A DNA stretch of 64,000 bases from Xenorhabdus thuongxuanensis (GCF_001908095.1 NZ_MKGR01000004.1:62001-126000); one strand, 5' to 3'; numbered from the stretch's first letter, positions 1-9,999 are shown. Notes: generated by a model not told the origin, from the sequence alone. A program made the numbers and translations.

Positions 1-1478
1 TTCTCTAACTGTATCTGTACTTCGTTTTTATCGTAACTGTATAACCAGTTTACATTACTGCGATTGTGTCGATGGTGGAAAGTTAAAGATGGTGTCATGC
101 CCAATATCTTAGCGGCAGGAAATTTAATGGCGGCAGTATAGATTTGTTCATTATCTTGGCGTCTGGCACCCAATAATGGGCTGTAAGCGCCGAAGCGTTG
201 TTTTCTCAGTGTGACAAGCAACGAGCCATTAATGCGGGAATAAAGTTGTCCAGCTATTCCCGCACTTATTCCCCATTGTTGATAGCGAGCCGTCGGTTGT
301 TGATTATTTCGATAGCTCCAATTGCCACCACCAAACAGAACTAATTTATCATTGATGGCATGAGATAGGCTGAAATAGGATGAGGAAAGTTCGCCGTCTT
401 TCCTGCGGTAAAGTGGCTGATAACTCAATTTTTTATGTCCAAGTTCAACATTAAGGGCGGTTTGTTCGGTGATAGTCCACTGCCATTCTATTTTGGCACC
501 GATGGCATGGTATTCGGTATTTCCTGCACGCTGTTGATATTCGAATAGGGGGCCAAAGGAGAAATCATGGCTCCTGTTTTTGTAGCTGTAGCCACTGATC
601 AGCAGGAACATATTTTCGTTTTCGTCGTGATAATTGGGATAATTTTCACCATAAATCAGGCCTTGGCCAAAAATGCCGTGATGGCCGACAAGCGGGTAAC
701 GTCGGCTTAAGGTAGCGCTGTAAGTTCCACCCCATGCTTTGATAGGTTTTGGCACGCCACGTTCAATTATGCACTTTCCCTTTATGGAACGTAGGCAGAT
801 TGGTTTCTGATTTGGAGACATATTTATATTATCGTCATAGGCATAGCCAAATAAGAATGAACCGCTCCAATCATTTCTTAAGGTTATTGCAGCCAGATAA
901 CGGTCAATATTCTTCAAGACCATTTCTGGTAACTGATATTGTTTACTGATTTCTTTAAATAACTGCGCGGATTCTTGGTTTTTGTGATCTTCAAAATAAA
1001 TACGAGCCAGTTCCAGTTTAATGCGGGTAAAATTCGGTTTTTGACGTAGGATCTTTTGATAATAAGAGGTAGCAAGCGTTAAATTCCCTTTAAGATGTGC
1101 CAGCCTGCCTTGAGCAAAATCGCTGAGTAATGGATCGTACCCAGGAATTTTTTGATAAATCGGCAGAAGGCGTCTGACGTCTTGCCACTGCTGATGGTTA
1201 ATGGCAAAGTACAGTGCTTGACTAATATCCTTAAGATTGTTTTCAACTTTAAATTCTTGTCCATGAGTCACGGTTAATGAGAAGCGATCTTTTATAGAAA
1301 TGGAATTTAGAACTTTATTTTCCTGTTTATTGTATTGTTGATTATATCGTGCTCTTTGCCAAATCTTGTGGTTAATATCTTCATTGGCACAAACTGCCGG
1401 TGACAGGAATGAGATCAGCAGTACTATAAGTAATATTGGAAGTATTTCCTTTTCAGTCACTTTTTTCTGATCAGACAT
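1..1478 (-). CDS. Slam-family outer-membrane translocator (type XI secretion), 3' end beyond window
   Basis: The reverse strand is open from the ATG at 1478 to the window edge (about 492 codons; the C-terminus is missing). The protein starts with a short polar stretch and a hydrophobic signal segment ending VCA-N around residue 31. An alpha-helical TPR-like region follows (about residues 85-190, with motifs such as HLKGNLTLATSYYQKIL). From about residue 205 it alternates aromatic beta strands (WSGSFLFGYAYDDNINMS) typical of a DUF560 barrel. Slam proteins export TbpB/hemophilin-like cargo across the outer membrane, and three such cargo genes lie directly upstream on the same strand. The start has no strong ribosome site. 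It is probably the last gene of the cargo operon, and the terminator ahead of it may keep its expression below that of the cargo. X. nematophila HrpB is the closest described type, by recollection. Confidence 0.85.
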   Translation of the reverse strand, partial: MSDQKKVTEKEILPILLIVLLISFLSPAVCANEDINHKIWQRARYNQQYNKQENKVLNSISIKDRFSLTVTHGQEFKVENNLKDISQALYFAINHQQWQDVRRLLPIYQKIPGYDPLLSDFAQGRLAHLKGNLTLATSYYQKILRQKPNFTRIKLELARIYFEDHKNQESAQLFKEISKQYQLPEMVLKNIDRYLAAITLRNDWSGSFLFGYAYDDNINMSPNQKPICLRSIKGKCIIERGVPKPIKAWGGTYSATLSRRYPLVGHHGIFGQGLIYGENYPNYHDENENMFLLISGYSYKNRSHDFSFGPLFEYQQRAGNTEYHAIGAKIEWQWTITEQTALNVELGHKKLSYQPLYRRKDGELSSSYFSLSHAINDKLVLFGGGNWSYRNNQQPTARYQQWGISAGIAGQLYSRINGSLLVTLRKQRFGAYSPLLGARRQDNEQIYTAAIKFPAAKILGMTPSLTFHHRHNRSNVNWLYSYDKNEVQIQLE

Positions 1479-1556
1479 AGTAAAACCCGATTCATAAGGC
1501 CCATATTTATTTGAGATAAACAAGTTGGAAATAAATAGGGTAAAGAAGATGAAGAG

Positions 1557-1586
1557 GAAAACAGTGCCAAAAATGACACTGTTTTC
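1557..1586 (-). terminator. Rho-independent terminator between cargo gene 1 and slam
   Basis: A perfect 10-bp stem GAAAACAGTG/CACTGTTTTC has a 10-nt loop and, read on the minus strand, is followed by a T-rich tract. The same element recurs after the other two cargo genes, so it was copied with the duplication. Confidence 0.7.
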
Positions 1587-1597
1587 TGGGGAATTAA

Positions 1598-2143
1598 TTA
1601 TTTAATTCTAGTACCATAGAAATCAGTGTCTTTTGTTCTATCGCTAAAATATAAGATGTGGCCTTCCAAAGAGTTAATGTTGTCACCAGATAATGTCCCA
1701 TAGGTGTGTCCAATAAGACCGTTGTCTCTGGCGATACCTAAAAAGTTGCCGTAATCAGTTATCTTGGCCTCAATACCTACAGTGTGTGAACTATTGCTCA
1801 TTGAGCCACTCAATACGTAATGATCAAAATCTGCGACAAAATTACCGGAGAGGGAGTCTTTACGGTTATCCTGACTAACACCTTCTACTTTATAGATTAC
1901 AGTACCTCTGTCTGGCAGCTTGGCTGTCACCTCTTTGCCTGCATTAAAAACAGTATGGGTGATCTCCGAAGTATCGGGCGTTTTTTGTGCCCATTCCCCA
2001 AAGTAAATTTCCCCCTTTTCCTTCTCGAATAGAAAATGGGGGTTGGTTTCTTGCTGGCTTATACTATCTGAAATTTTTGCCTGAGCTTGAGTGATAAATC
2101 CAACAACGCCTAACATGGCGATTAATATATTGAGCTTTTTCAT
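1598..2143 (-). CDS. Hemophilin/TbpB-like secreted Slam cargo, paralogue 1 (short handle)
   Basis: The start is taken at the ATG at 2143 because GAGG sits 6 nt upstream; a GTG four codons earlier would place the ribosome site inside the gene. The 181-residue product has a signal peptide (MKKLNILIAMLGVVGF..QAQA) with an AQA-K cleavage site at residue 22 and no lipobox cysteine. It is therefore predicted to be released rather than lipid-anchored. After about 25 residues comes the family hallmark YFGEWAQKTPD, then a glycine-rich beta-barrel half with LSGSMSNSS and IEAKI-type strands. Compared with paralogue 3, about 50 residues of the N-terminal handle are absent. The first 68 residues are identical to paralogue 2. 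Likely function: a Slam-exported soluble protein in haem or nutrient capture. The ligand is unknown, and loss of the handle argues that it may differ from hemophilin. Confidence 0.75.
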   Translation of the reverse strand: MKKLNILIAMLGVVGFITQAQAKISDSISQQETNPHFLFEKEKGEIYFGEWAQKTPDTSEITHTVFNAGKEVTAKLPDRGTVIYKVEGVSQDNRKDSLSGNFVADFDHYVLSGSMSNSSHTVGIEAKITDYGNFLGIARDNGLIGHTYGTLSGDNINSLEGHILYFSDRTKDTDFYGTRIK

Positions 2144-2258
2144 AAGCAGCCTCACAGAGTATTGAGTGTCTTGTTATCCTGTTATAAGAGCGTCCTGAAC
2201 TTTTTGGGTGAAAGTTTTGCACAAAAAATACACAGAAAATAAAATGTATACTGGACAA
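1936..2258 (-). repeat. Tandem 5' cassette, copy 1
   Basis: This stretch holds the upstream leader, ribosome site, signal-peptide coding region and first ~70 codons of paralogue 1. It is nearly identical base for base to 2800-3122 (offset 864), with only a few differences. The identity stops abruptly at the codons after FNAG, where the two proteins become different. Confidence 0.85.
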
Positions 2259-2390
2259 ATGGTGGTGTAAATAACAAGTTGTTATTATGTTTTATATCTA
2301 TTGAATTTCATTGTTTTCGCAATTACAGTTTACGCAAATTAGAAACCAACTAATTGAAGTAAAAGAAAATATTTAGAATAATATGAAGAG

Positions 2391-2420
2391 AAAAACAGTG
2401 CCTCAAATGACACTGCTTCT
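2391..2420 (-). terminator. Weak terminator-like hairpin after cargo gene 2
   Basis: A degenerate copy of the element at 1557-1586: the core CAGTG/CACTG stem remains, but the flanking A/T pairs are disrupted. Read-through into paralogue 1 is likely. Confidence 0.45.
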
Positions 2421-2434
2421 GGGGGTATAAATTA

Positions 2435-3007
2435 TTACTGTTTAGTTCCGCTGAATATAGCGATTTTTCCCTCTTTATCGAATGTGGCCCGTCCTGACAG
2501 AGAGGGAGAGATATGAGGTAATTCAATGAAATTCCCATTGGAAACTCCATTAATTTTCTCATAGTACTCCCTATCAATAATACCGTTGGCTGTGGCCTTA
2601 CCTGAAAATTCGCCATTGTCCTTTATATTGGCATCAATACCTATAGTTAGTGAACTATTGTTCATTGAGCCAATCAGTTTTTTGCTATCAAAATTGGCGG
2701 TTAATTTACCGGAAAGAAAATTACGGCTATGAGCGTCTATAGTGCCTTTTACTGTATAGATCGCAATACCGCTATCAGGCAGCTTGGTTGTTACCTCTGT
2801 GCCTGCATTAAAAACAGTATGGGTGATCTCCGAAGTATCGGGTGTTTTTTGTGCCCATTCCCCAAAGTAAATTTCCCCCTTTTCCTTCTCGAATAGAAAA
2901 TGGGGGTTGGTTTCTTGCTGGCTTATACTATCTGAAATTTTTGCCTGAGCTTGAGTGATAAATCCAACAACGCCTAACATGGCGATTAATATATTGAGCT
3001 TTTTCAT
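2435..3007 (-). CDS. Hemophilin/TbpB-like secreted Slam cargo, paralogue 2 (short handle)
   Basis: The 190-residue product starts at the ATG at 3007 with the same GAGG ribosome site as its sisters. The signal peptide cleaves at AQA-K and there is no lipobox. Residues 1-68 equal paralogue 1. After that the sequence follows the paralogue 3 pattern: TVKGT...LSGKLTANFDSKKLIGSMNNSSLTIG and GEFSGKATANG, which are alternating barrel strands, ending in an AIFSGTKQ tail. The handle-domain segment present in paralogue 3 is missing. It looks like a mosaic of a short constant N-terminus and a paralogue-3-like barrel. Probably transcribed together with its neighbours and exported by the adjacent Slam. Confidence 0.75.
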   Translation of the reverse strand: MKKLNILIAMLGVVGFITQAQAKISDSISQQETNPHFLFEKEKGEIYFGEWAQKTPDTSEITHTVFNAGTEVTTKLPDSGIAIYTVKGTIDAHSRNFLSGKLTANFDSKKLIGSMNNSSLTIGIDANIKDNGEFSGKATANGIIDREYYEKINGVSNGNFIELPHISPSLSGRATFDKEGKIAIFSGTKQ

Positions 3008-3122
3008 AAGTAGCCTCACAGAGTATTGAGTGTCTTGTTATCCTGTTATAAGAGCGTCCTGAACTTTTTGGGTGAAAGTTTTGCACAAAAAATACACAGA
3101 AAATAAAATGTATACTGGACAA
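2800..3122 (-). repeat. Tandem 5' cassette, copy 2
   Basis: Partner of 1936-2258. It contains the promoter/leader of paralogue 2 with an AT-rich block around 3134-3153 just upstream, and the constant N-terminal coding part. Confidence 0.85.
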
Positions 3123-3256
3123 ATGGTGGTGTAAATAACAAATTATTATTATGTTTTATGTCTGTTGAGTTCCATTGTTTGCGCAATTGGATTTTACGAA
3201 TGTTTGTGGTTAATGAATTGAAATTTAAGTAAATAACTGTAAGGTGGATGAAGAGG

Positions 3257-3284
3257 AAAACAGTGCCAAAAATGACACTGTTTT
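3257..3284 (-). terminator. Rho-independent terminator after cargo gene 3
   Basis: Stem AAAACAGTG/CACTGTTTT with a 10-nt loop, the same element as after paralogue 1. It partially isolates each cargo gene, and each also has its own repeated upstream region. Confidence 0.65.
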
Positions 3285-3299
3285 TTGAGGAATAAATAA

Positions 3300-4016
3300 T
3301 TATTCTTTAGCACCACCGAAAGCAGTATCTTTGTTTCTGTCGCTATCAAATTTGGCATACCCTGCCAGCGCGGAGGCGGAATTACCGTAGAATTTCCCAT
3401 CGGTAACCCCATTAATATTCCCGTTGGCTGTGGCCTTACCTGAAAATCCGGCATTGTCATTTATATTGGCATCAATCCCAATATTTAGTGAACCATTGCT
3501 CAGTGAGCCATCCAGTTTTTTGGTACCAAAGTTTGCGACGAGTTTGCCGGAGAGGAGATTGTTGCCGCTATATTGGCTCAGGCCTTTTACTGTATAGGTC
3601 GCAGTGCCGCCAGTGGGCAGATTGGTTGTAACATCTTTACCCGCATAAAAAACAGTATGGGTAACATCCGATTTATCGGGTGTTTTTTGTGCCCATTCCC
3701 CAAAGTAAACTTCTGTATTGGGAACCTGACCGATATCGATATACTGGTTCTCGATACCGAATTTTGTACCATCCACTTCGGTATGATAGATGCCATTTTT
3801 GTCGAGTGTAGCGAAACCTTTCAGTTGGGAGGCAGGAAGTAATTGATCTTTTACTATGGGTAAAGTGATACCCAGAGCGGGTTCACCATTTACCTCTCCG
3901 ATTATAAGGTGTGGATCGGTTTCTTGTTGGCTTATACCATATTCAACTTTTGCCTGAACCTGTGTAGTAAATCCAACAACACCTAACATGGCGATTAATA
4001 TATTGAGCTTTTTCAT
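3300..4016 (-). CDS. Hemophilin-like secreted Slam cargo, paralogue 3 (full length)
   Basis: The 238-residue product starts at the ATG at 4016 (GAGG 6 nt upstream). The signal peptide ends VQA-K, and there is no lipobox. This is the complete member of the family. An N-terminal handle domain (about residues 23-110) precedes VYFGEWAQKTPD, and a C-terminal 8-strand barrel follows (LSGKLVANFGTKKLDGSLSNGSLNIG, GFSGKATANG, ending FGGAKE). Length and layout match soluble haemophores of the hemophilin/HrpC type, which bind haem in the handle and pass it to a TonB receptor. No receptor gene is visible here; it may lie left of the window. It is probably the ancestor of the two shorter paralogues. Confidence 0.8.
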   Translation of the reverse strand: MKKLNILIAMLGVVGFTTQVQAKVEYGISQQETDPHLIIGEVNGEPALGITLPIVKDQLLPASQLKGFATLDKNGIYHTEVDGTKFGIENQYIDIGQVPNTEVYFGEWAQKTPDKSDVTHTVFYAGKDVTTNLPTGGTATYTVKGLSQYSGNNLLSGKLVANFGTKKLDGSLSNGSLNIGIDANINDNAGFSGKATANGNINGVTDGKFYGNSASALAGYAKFDSDRNKDTAFGGAKE

Positions 4017-4258
4017 AAGCAGCCTCACAGAGTATTGAATGTCTTGTTATCCTGTCATAAGAGCGTCCTGAGCTTTTTGTGTGAAAGGTGTGCACAAAAA
4101 ATGCGCAGCAAATAAAATGTATGTTGGCTAAATAGTGATGTAAACCATAAGTTATAATTATGTTTCTTATTTGTTTAATCTCATGGCTGTGCAAATTAGA
4201 GGTGAGTTGATTGAAATTAAGTTATTTTTTGAGGATGGAATGGATTTGTGGATTTCAA

Positions 4259-5104
4259 TTAATCCATTAATCGTTGAGGATGGGTATATACTGTTGCCCG
4301 TCCTGGCTTGCAAAATCCGATCAACGTTAGATTACATTTCTGTGCGACTTCAATGGCGTGTGAGGTTGCGGCAGAAACGGCAAATAAAATTTCTACCCCA
4401 CAATTAGCTGATTTTTGCACCATCTCATAACTGGCACGGCTGGAAACCAACACAGCACCTTGTTGCCAGCCTGTTTTAGCTCGCATTCCCAGTAACTTAT
4501 CCAGTGCAACATGGCGGCCAACATCTTCACAACCACCAAGCACTTTGCCCTCTGGGTCAATCCAACCCGCCGCATGGGTACAGCCAGTGAGCGTGCCGAT
4601 TTCCTGAACATGTGGTAATTGGGCAAGCGCAGTATCAAGGTGGGAGAGGGAAAACGTTTGGGTGAAAGGCAGGGGTGTAATTGGACGAAAAATCTCGGCC
4701 AATTGCTCAGTACCGCAAATACCGCAACCCGTTCTCCCAGCCATAGTGCGTCGGCGCTCTTTTAATCCCGCAAAACGACGGCTGGAAAGCTCAATGTGCA
4801 GTTCAATACCACCGTGGCAGCTAACTATTGAATCAATCCCCCGAATTTCCTGCGCAGATGTAATAATCCTTTCCGACAAGGAAAACCCGATGGCGAAATG
4901 ATCAAGATCTTTTGGACTCGCCATCATCACGACATGGGAAATACCGTTATAGACTAATGCGACAGGCACTTCCTTGGCTACCCAATCCGGCGTCGGACTA
5001 CCCAATCGGTCACTTTGTTTGGCGTTTTTTTGTTGTACATTAATGCGAGAAACACCATTGATTCCTTCCATGATTAACTTATTTTCTGACCTTTCATTTT
5101 CCAT
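4259..5104 (-). CDS. fdhD: Formate dehydrogenase accessory sulfurtransferase FdhD
   Basis: The 281-residue protein is about the length of E. coli FdhD (277). It carries the [11 protein letters not shown] motif, whose two cysteines relay sulfur from IscS to the bis-MGD molybdenum cofactor, a step required to activate formate dehydrogenases. The C-terminal region [17 protein letters not shown] and [14 protein letters not shown] matches the family. It is transcribed divergently from fdoG, the same arrangement as in E. coli, with about 185 bp between the starts. Cytoplasmic. No anomaly seen. Confidence 0.96.
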   Translation of the reverse strand: MENERSENKLIMEGINGVSRINVQQKNAKQSDRLGSPTPDWVAKEVPVALVYNGISHVVMMASPKDLDHFAIGFSLSERIITSAQEIRGIDSIVSCHGGIELHIELSSRRFAGLKERRRTMAGRTGCGICGTEQLAEIFRPITPLPFTQTFSLSHLDTALAQLPHVQEIGTLTGCTHAAGWIDPEGKVLGGCEDVGRHVALDKLLGMRAKTGWQQGAVLVSSRASYEMVQKSANCGVEILFAVSAATSHAIEVAQKCNLTLIGFCKPGRATVYTHPQRLMD

Positions 5105-5289
5105 TAATGAATTCCCCTGTAGTTTGATTCATAATACTGTTCATGTGGATATATAACGATTCATTAATTTATTACCACATGCTGTTTTATTACCACATTA
5201 TGTTTTGATAAGAAGCAAATACGCTAGCGGAATTCCGTTAGGCCGTGTGTTAGCAATATTAATGAGCAATGTGAGTGAGGAGATCCCCC
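5105..5289. promoter_or_regulatory. Divergent fdhD / fdoG intergenic region
   Basis: An AT-rich 185-bp gap between divergent genes that must hold both promoters. A strong purine-rich ribosome site (GAGGAG) lies just before the fdoG ATG at 5290. I could not assign confident -35/-10 boxes or Fnr/NarL sites. Confidence 0.4.
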
Positions 5290-8200
5290 ATGCAAGTTAG
5301 CAGGAGGCAGTTCTTTAAGATCTGCGCTGGCGGTATGGCGGGTACGACGGCAGCCGCGCTGGGGTTTGCCCCAGGCGCCGCGATTGCACAAACACGTAAC
5401 TACAAATTGCTGCGTGCGCGTGAAACCCGAAATACCTGTACATACTGCTCTGTCGGTTGTGGATTATTGATGTACAGTCTTGGTGATGGCGCCAAAAATG
5501 CCAAATCTACTATTTTTCATATCGAAGGGGACCCTGATCATCCTGTAAACCGTGGTGCCTTATGTCCTAAAGGGGCTGGGTTGGTGGATTTTGTTCACAG
5601 CAAAAATCGCCTACTCTATCCAGAATATCGTGCTCCAGGCTCTAATCAATGGCAGCGAATAAGCTGGAATGAAGCCTTCGATCGTATCGCGAGATTGATG
5701 AAACAAGACCGTGATGCCAATTTCATCAAAACCAACCAAGATGGTGTGACGGTTAACCGCTGGCTGACGACGGGTATGCTGTGTGCGTCTGCGGCCAGTA
5801 ACGAAACCGGTTTTTTATCGCAGAAATTTAGTCGTGCTCTCGGCATGCTTGCCGTAGACAACCAGGCGCGTGTCTGACACGGACCAACGGTAGCAAGTCT
5901 TGCTCCAACATTTGGTCGCGGTGCGATGACCAACCACTGGGTGGATATTAAAAATGCGAACTTGATTGTCGTGATGGGCGGGAATGCTGCTGAAGCACAT
6001 CCTGTCGGTTTCCGTTGGGCGATGGAAGCTAAAATTCACAATAACGCTAAACTGATAGTTATCGATCCTCGCTTTACCCGTACGGCATCCGTGGCGGATT
6101 TCTACACGCCTATCCGTTCCGGTACGGATATTGCCTTCTTGTCTGGTGTGATTTTATACCTGATAACCAATAAAAAAATTAACCGTGAGTATGTCGAGGC
6201 ATACACCAATGCCAGCCTGATTGTGCGGGAAGATTTTTCGTTCGATGATGGCCTGTTTAGTGGCTATGATGCTGAAAATCGCAAGTACGATAAAACGACA
6301 TGGCACTATGAGTTAGATGAGAATGGTTTTGCCAAACGTGACAAAACCCTGACCCATCCACGTTGTATCTGGAACCTGCTGAAAGCCCACGTTAGTCGTT
6401 ATACACCGGAGGTCGTGACTGATATCTGTGGTACACCGAAGGAAGATTTCCTCAAGGTGTGTGAATATCTGGCTGAAACCAGCGCGAAAGACAAAACTGC
6501 TTCTTTCCTGTATGCATTGGGTTGGACACAACACTCCATCGGTGCACAGAATATCCGCACGATGGCGATAATCCAATTGCTGCTTGGCAATATGGGTATG
6601 GCAGGTGGCGGTATTAACGCGCTGCGCGGTCATTCCAATATTCAGGGGCTGACAGATTTGGGATTGTTATCCCAAAGCCTGCCGGGATATCTCTCCCTGC
6701 CATCGGAGAAACAGGCCGATCTGCAAACCTATTTGCAGGCGAACACACCAAAAGCCACCGTTGTCGGGCAAGTCAACTATTGGGGAAATTATCCGAAGTT
6801 CTTTGTCAGCCTGATGAAGAGTTTTTATGGTGATAATGCCCGTAAAGAGAATGATTGGGGCTTCGATCTGTTGCCGAAGTGGGATAAACCTTACGATGTC
6901 CTGCAATATTTTGAAATGATGTCGAAAGGGGAAGTGAATGGTTATATTTGTCAGGGATTCAATCCGTTAGCCTCATTCCCGAACAAGAACAAAGTTGTCG
7001 CTGCCTTATCGAAGTTAAAGTTCTTGGTCACAGTTGATCCTCTCAGTACCGAAACGTCATCATTCTGGCAAAATCATGGTGAGTTCAATGATGTTGATCC
7101 TGCCACCATTCAGACCGAAGTATTCCGTTTGCCGTGTTGCTGTTTTGCAGAAGAGAATGGCTCGATAGTTAATTCAGCTCGCTGGCTGCAATGGCATTGG
7201 AAAGGCGCGGATGCACCAGGAGAAGCGATTGGGGATGGTGAAATTCTGTCAGGCATCTTTAAGCGTCTGCGTGATTTGTATCGCGAAGAAGGTGGTGTTG
7301 CACCAGAACAGGTTCTGAGCATGACATGGGATTATTTCGATCCTGATGCCCCGACACCGGAAGAGGTGGCACAGGAAAGTAATGGTCGCGCTTTGGCTGA
7401 TTTGCTGGATGATAACGGCAATGTGTTGCTGAAAAAAGGGCAGCAATTATCTTCTTTCGCCCAATTGCGTGATGATGGTACAACCGCCAGTGGTTGCTGG
7501 ATTTTTGCCGGAAGCTGGACGCCGGAAGGTAACCAGATGGCGCGCCGCGATAATGCTGATCCATCCGGTATTGGTAATACATTGGGTTGGGCATGGGCGT
7601 GGCCGTTAAACCGTCGCATCTTGTATAACCGCGCATCTGCCGATCCGCAGGGCAATCCGTGGGATCCTAAACGTCAGTTGATTGCATGGGATGGTGATAA
7701 ATGGAGCGGGGTGGATATCCCAGATTACAGCAACGCGGCTCCGGGGACGGATGTCGGGCCATTTATCATGCAGCCAGAAGGAATGGGTCGCCTGTTTGCT
7801 ATCGACAAAATGGCAGAAGGGCCGTTTCCTGAGCATTACGAACCGTTTGAGACACCGTTGGGAACCAATCCGTTGCATCCGAATGTGGTTTCCAATCCGG
7901 CTGCCCGTGTGTTCAAGAGTGATTTTGAGGCTATGGGTAAAGCCGATAAATTCCCTTACGTAGGAACCACCTATCGTTTGACTGAGCATTTCCATTTCTG
8001 GACAAAACATGCGTTGTTGAACGCCATTGCCCAACCAGAGCAGTTTGTGGAAATTGGTGAACGGTTGGCGGCAGAGAAGGGTATTAAGCAAGGAGATACC
8101 GTCAAAGTTAGCTCCAGTCGTGGTTATATCAAAGCCAAGGCAGTGGTGACGAAGCGTATTCGTACCTTGAATGTTCACGGCCGTGAAGTGGATACCATCG

Positions 8201-8337
8201 GTATTCCGATTCACTGGGGCTTTGAGGGAGCGGCGAAGAAAGGTTTTCTGGCGAATACCCTGACGCCGTTTGTCGGTGATGCCAATACGCAGACGCCTGA
8301 ATTCAAGGCATTTCTGGTTAATGTGGAAAAGGTGTAA
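5290..8337 (+). CDS. fdoG: Formate dehydrogenase-O major subunit (selenocysteine protein)
   Basis: The gene is one reading frame interrupted by TGA at 5875-5877, which is read as selenocysteine 196 (context NQARV-U-HGPTVASL); total 1015 residues, the size of E. coli FdnG/FdoG. The start at 5290 gives MQVSRRQFFK, a Tat signal (RRxFxK), so the folded enzyme is exported to the periplasmic side. C50, C53, C57 and C92 bind the [4Fe-4S] cluster; the rest is the bis-MGD molybdopterin fold. It oxidises formate to CO2 and passes electrons to FdoH. I prefer the FDH-O over the FDH-N name because of the fdhD/fdhE context and the closeness to FdoG. Annotation programs would call it two broken genes. Confidence 0.96.
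5878..5920 (+). promoter_or_regulatory. SECIS element for selenocysteine insertion
   Basis: Immediately after the UGA. The outer stem GACCAA (5882-5887) pairs with TTGGTC (5912-5917). The apical stem AGCAA/TTGCT (5892-5904) presents a small GTC loop, the arrangement bound by SelB domain IV. SelA and SelB are encoded 7 kb downstream. Confidence 0.85.
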
Positions 8338-8349
8338 GGGGGAAAAATT

Positions 8350-9276
8350 ATGTCATTGCAATCTCAGGACATTATTCGTCGCTCTGCCACCCATTCATTG
8401 ACTCCCGCGCCTCGTGTGCGGGATCACCAGCAAGAAGTGGCAAAACTGATCGATGTGACAACCTGTATTGGCTGTAAAGCGTGTCAGGTGGCATGTTCCG
8501 AATGGAACGACATTCGTGATGAGGTTGGGCACAACGTTGGCGTTTATGACAATCCAGCCGACCTGACAGCAAAATCATGGACAGTGATGCGATTTTCCGA
8601 AGTGGAGGAACATGGCAAGCTGGAATGGTTGATCCGTAAGGATGGTTGTATGCACTGTGCTGATCCGGGCTGCCTGAAAGCCTGTCCGGCAGAAGGCGCG
8701 ATTATTCAGTATGCCAATGGCATCGTTGATTTTCAGTCAGAGCATTGTATCGGCTGTGGCTATTGCATTGCTGGTTGTCCGTTCAATGTACCGCGCATCA
8801 ATAAAGAGGATAACCGCGCATACAAATGTACTTTGTGCGTTGACCGTGTTGGTGTAGGACAAGAACCGGCTTGTGTGAAAACTTGTCCAACGGGTGCAAT
8901 TCATTTCGGCAGCAAGCAAGATATGAAAGCGCTGGCGGCAGAGCGGGTTGAAGAGCTTAAGGGGCGTGGTTATGAAAATGCCGGTCTGTACGATCCTGAA
9001 GGCGTAGGTGGAACCCATGTCATGTATGTGTTGCACCATGCCAACAAACCTCAACTCTATCATGGATTGCCGGATAATCCGGCTATAAGCCCAACTGTCA
9101 CGTTCTGGAAAGGTATCTGGAAGCCATTAGCTGCAATCGGTTTTGCTGCGACTTTTGCTGCTTCTATTTTCCATTACGTGGGTATAGGCCCGAACCGCGT
9201 TTCCAAAGAAGAGGAAGAGAGCACACTTAATGATATTGATTCGGACAATGCAAACAATGAGGGGGTGAAGAAATGA
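8350..9276 (+). CDS. fdoH: Formate dehydrogenase-O iron-sulfur subunit
   Basis: 308 residues against about 300 in E. coli. It contains four ferredoxin-type cysteine clusters, beginning [11 protein letters not shown] (C39, C42, C45, C49), then [26 protein letters not shown] and CTLCVDR...CVKTCP, binding four [4Fe-4S] centres. Near the C-terminus a single membrane helix (about residues 257-279, [20 protein letters not shown]) anchors it. It carries electrons from FdoG to the cytochrome subunit. It starts 12 nt after fdoG with GGGGGA as ribosome site and overlaps fdoI by 4 nt. The acidic tail after the helix differs from E. coli. Confidence 0.96.
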   Translation: MSLQSQDIIRRSATHSLTPAPRVRDHQQEVAKLIDVTTCIGCKACQVACSEWNDIRDEVGHNVGVYDNPADLTAKSWTVMRFSEVEEHGKLEWLIRKDGCMHCADPGCLKACPAEGAIIQYANGIVDFQSEHCIGCGYCIAGCPFNVPRINKEDNRAYKCTLCVDRVGVGQEPACVKTCPTGAIHFGSKQDMKALAAERVEELKGRGYENAGLYDPEGVGGTHVMYVLHHANKPQLYHGLPDNPAISPTVTFWKGIWKPLAAIGFAATFAASIFHYVGIGPNRVSKEEEESTLNDIDSDNANNEGVKK

Positions 9277-9914
9277 AAAAGCGTAACGATATCATTATTC
9301 GCCACTCTCCGGTTGAGCGAATCAATCATTGGGCGGTTGTGATTTGCTTCCTGTTTACCGCCATCAGTGGGTTAGGTTTTTTCTTTCCCTCCCTGAACTG
9401 GATGATGAATATCTTTGGTACGCCGCAATTGTCACGGATATTGCATCCGTTTGCGGGTTCGATAATGTTCTTTCTGTTTGTTTTTATGTTTTTCAGGTAT
9501 TTCAAACATAACCTGATCGACAGGAATGATATCGAATGGGCGAAAAATATGCACAAGGTGCTGCGTAATGAGGAAGCAGGAGATATCGGACAGTATAACC
9601 TCGGCCAGAAAGGTATTTACTGGTCAGTAAGTCTTTGCCTGTTTCTGCTGCTTGTCAGCGGTATCATTATCTGGCGCCCGTATTTTGCGGAATACTTTTC
9701 TATCCCATTAATTCGGGTTGCCTTGCTGGTTCACTCATTGGCGGCGATTGGTCTAATCCTGACGATTATCGTCCATGCTTATGCGGCGTTTTGGGTGAAG
9801 GGATCAGTGCGGGCAATGGTAGAAGGTTGGGTCACACGTGGCTGGGCGAAAAAACATCATCCTCGTTGGTATCGTGAAATTGTGAAACAAGAGCAGCAAA
9901 AAAAGAAAGAGTGA
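9273..9914 (+). CDS. fdoI: Formate dehydrogenase-O cytochrome b556 subunit
   Basis: 213 residues with four membrane helices (about 17-37, 53-72, 113-133, 150-170). Histidines in NHWAVV, LHPFAG, LVHSLAA and IVHAYAAFW are the expected haem b and quinone-site ligands. It receives electrons from FdoH and reduces quinone in the inner membrane. The ATGA overlap with fdoH indicates coupled translation. E. coli FdoI is 211 residues. Confidence 0.95.
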   Translation: MKKRNDIIIRHSPVERINHWAVVICFLFTAISGLGFFFPSLNWMMNIFGTPQLSRILHPFAGSIMFFLFVFMFFRYFKHNLIDRNDIEWAKNMHKVLRNEEAGDIGQYNLGQKGIYWSVSLCLFLLLVSGIIIWRPYFAEYFSIPLIRVALLVHSLAAIGLILTIIVHAYAAFWVKGSVRAMVEGWVTRGWAKKHHPRWYREIVKQEQQKKKE

Positions 9915-9961
9915 GTTTGAGGCGGGGTATTTTAAAACGGATATCGTAGCTCTCAGAAAGG

Positions 9962-9991
9962 AAACCGGAGGCTATTCTTTTCCTCCGGTTT
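9962..9991. terminator. Bidirectional terminator after fdoI
   Basis: Perfect 10-bp stem AAACCGGAGG/CCTCCGGTTT with a 10-nt loop, A-rich on one side and T-rich on the other. It separates fdoI from the convergent gene at 10000. Confidence 0.85.
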
Positions 9992-9999
9992 ATTGACTT

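Noticed and set aside
3134-3153. Fur box upstream of cargo gene 2 (and copies at genes 1 and 3)
   Set aside because: The left half resembles GATAATGATAAT but the right half does not; iron control is biologically likely but not supported well enough to list.
5875-5877. Internal stop in fdoG, as if the gene were broken
   Set aside because: The TGA lies exactly at the selenocysteine codon, followed by a SECIS hairpin; sequence continuity on both sides is perfect.
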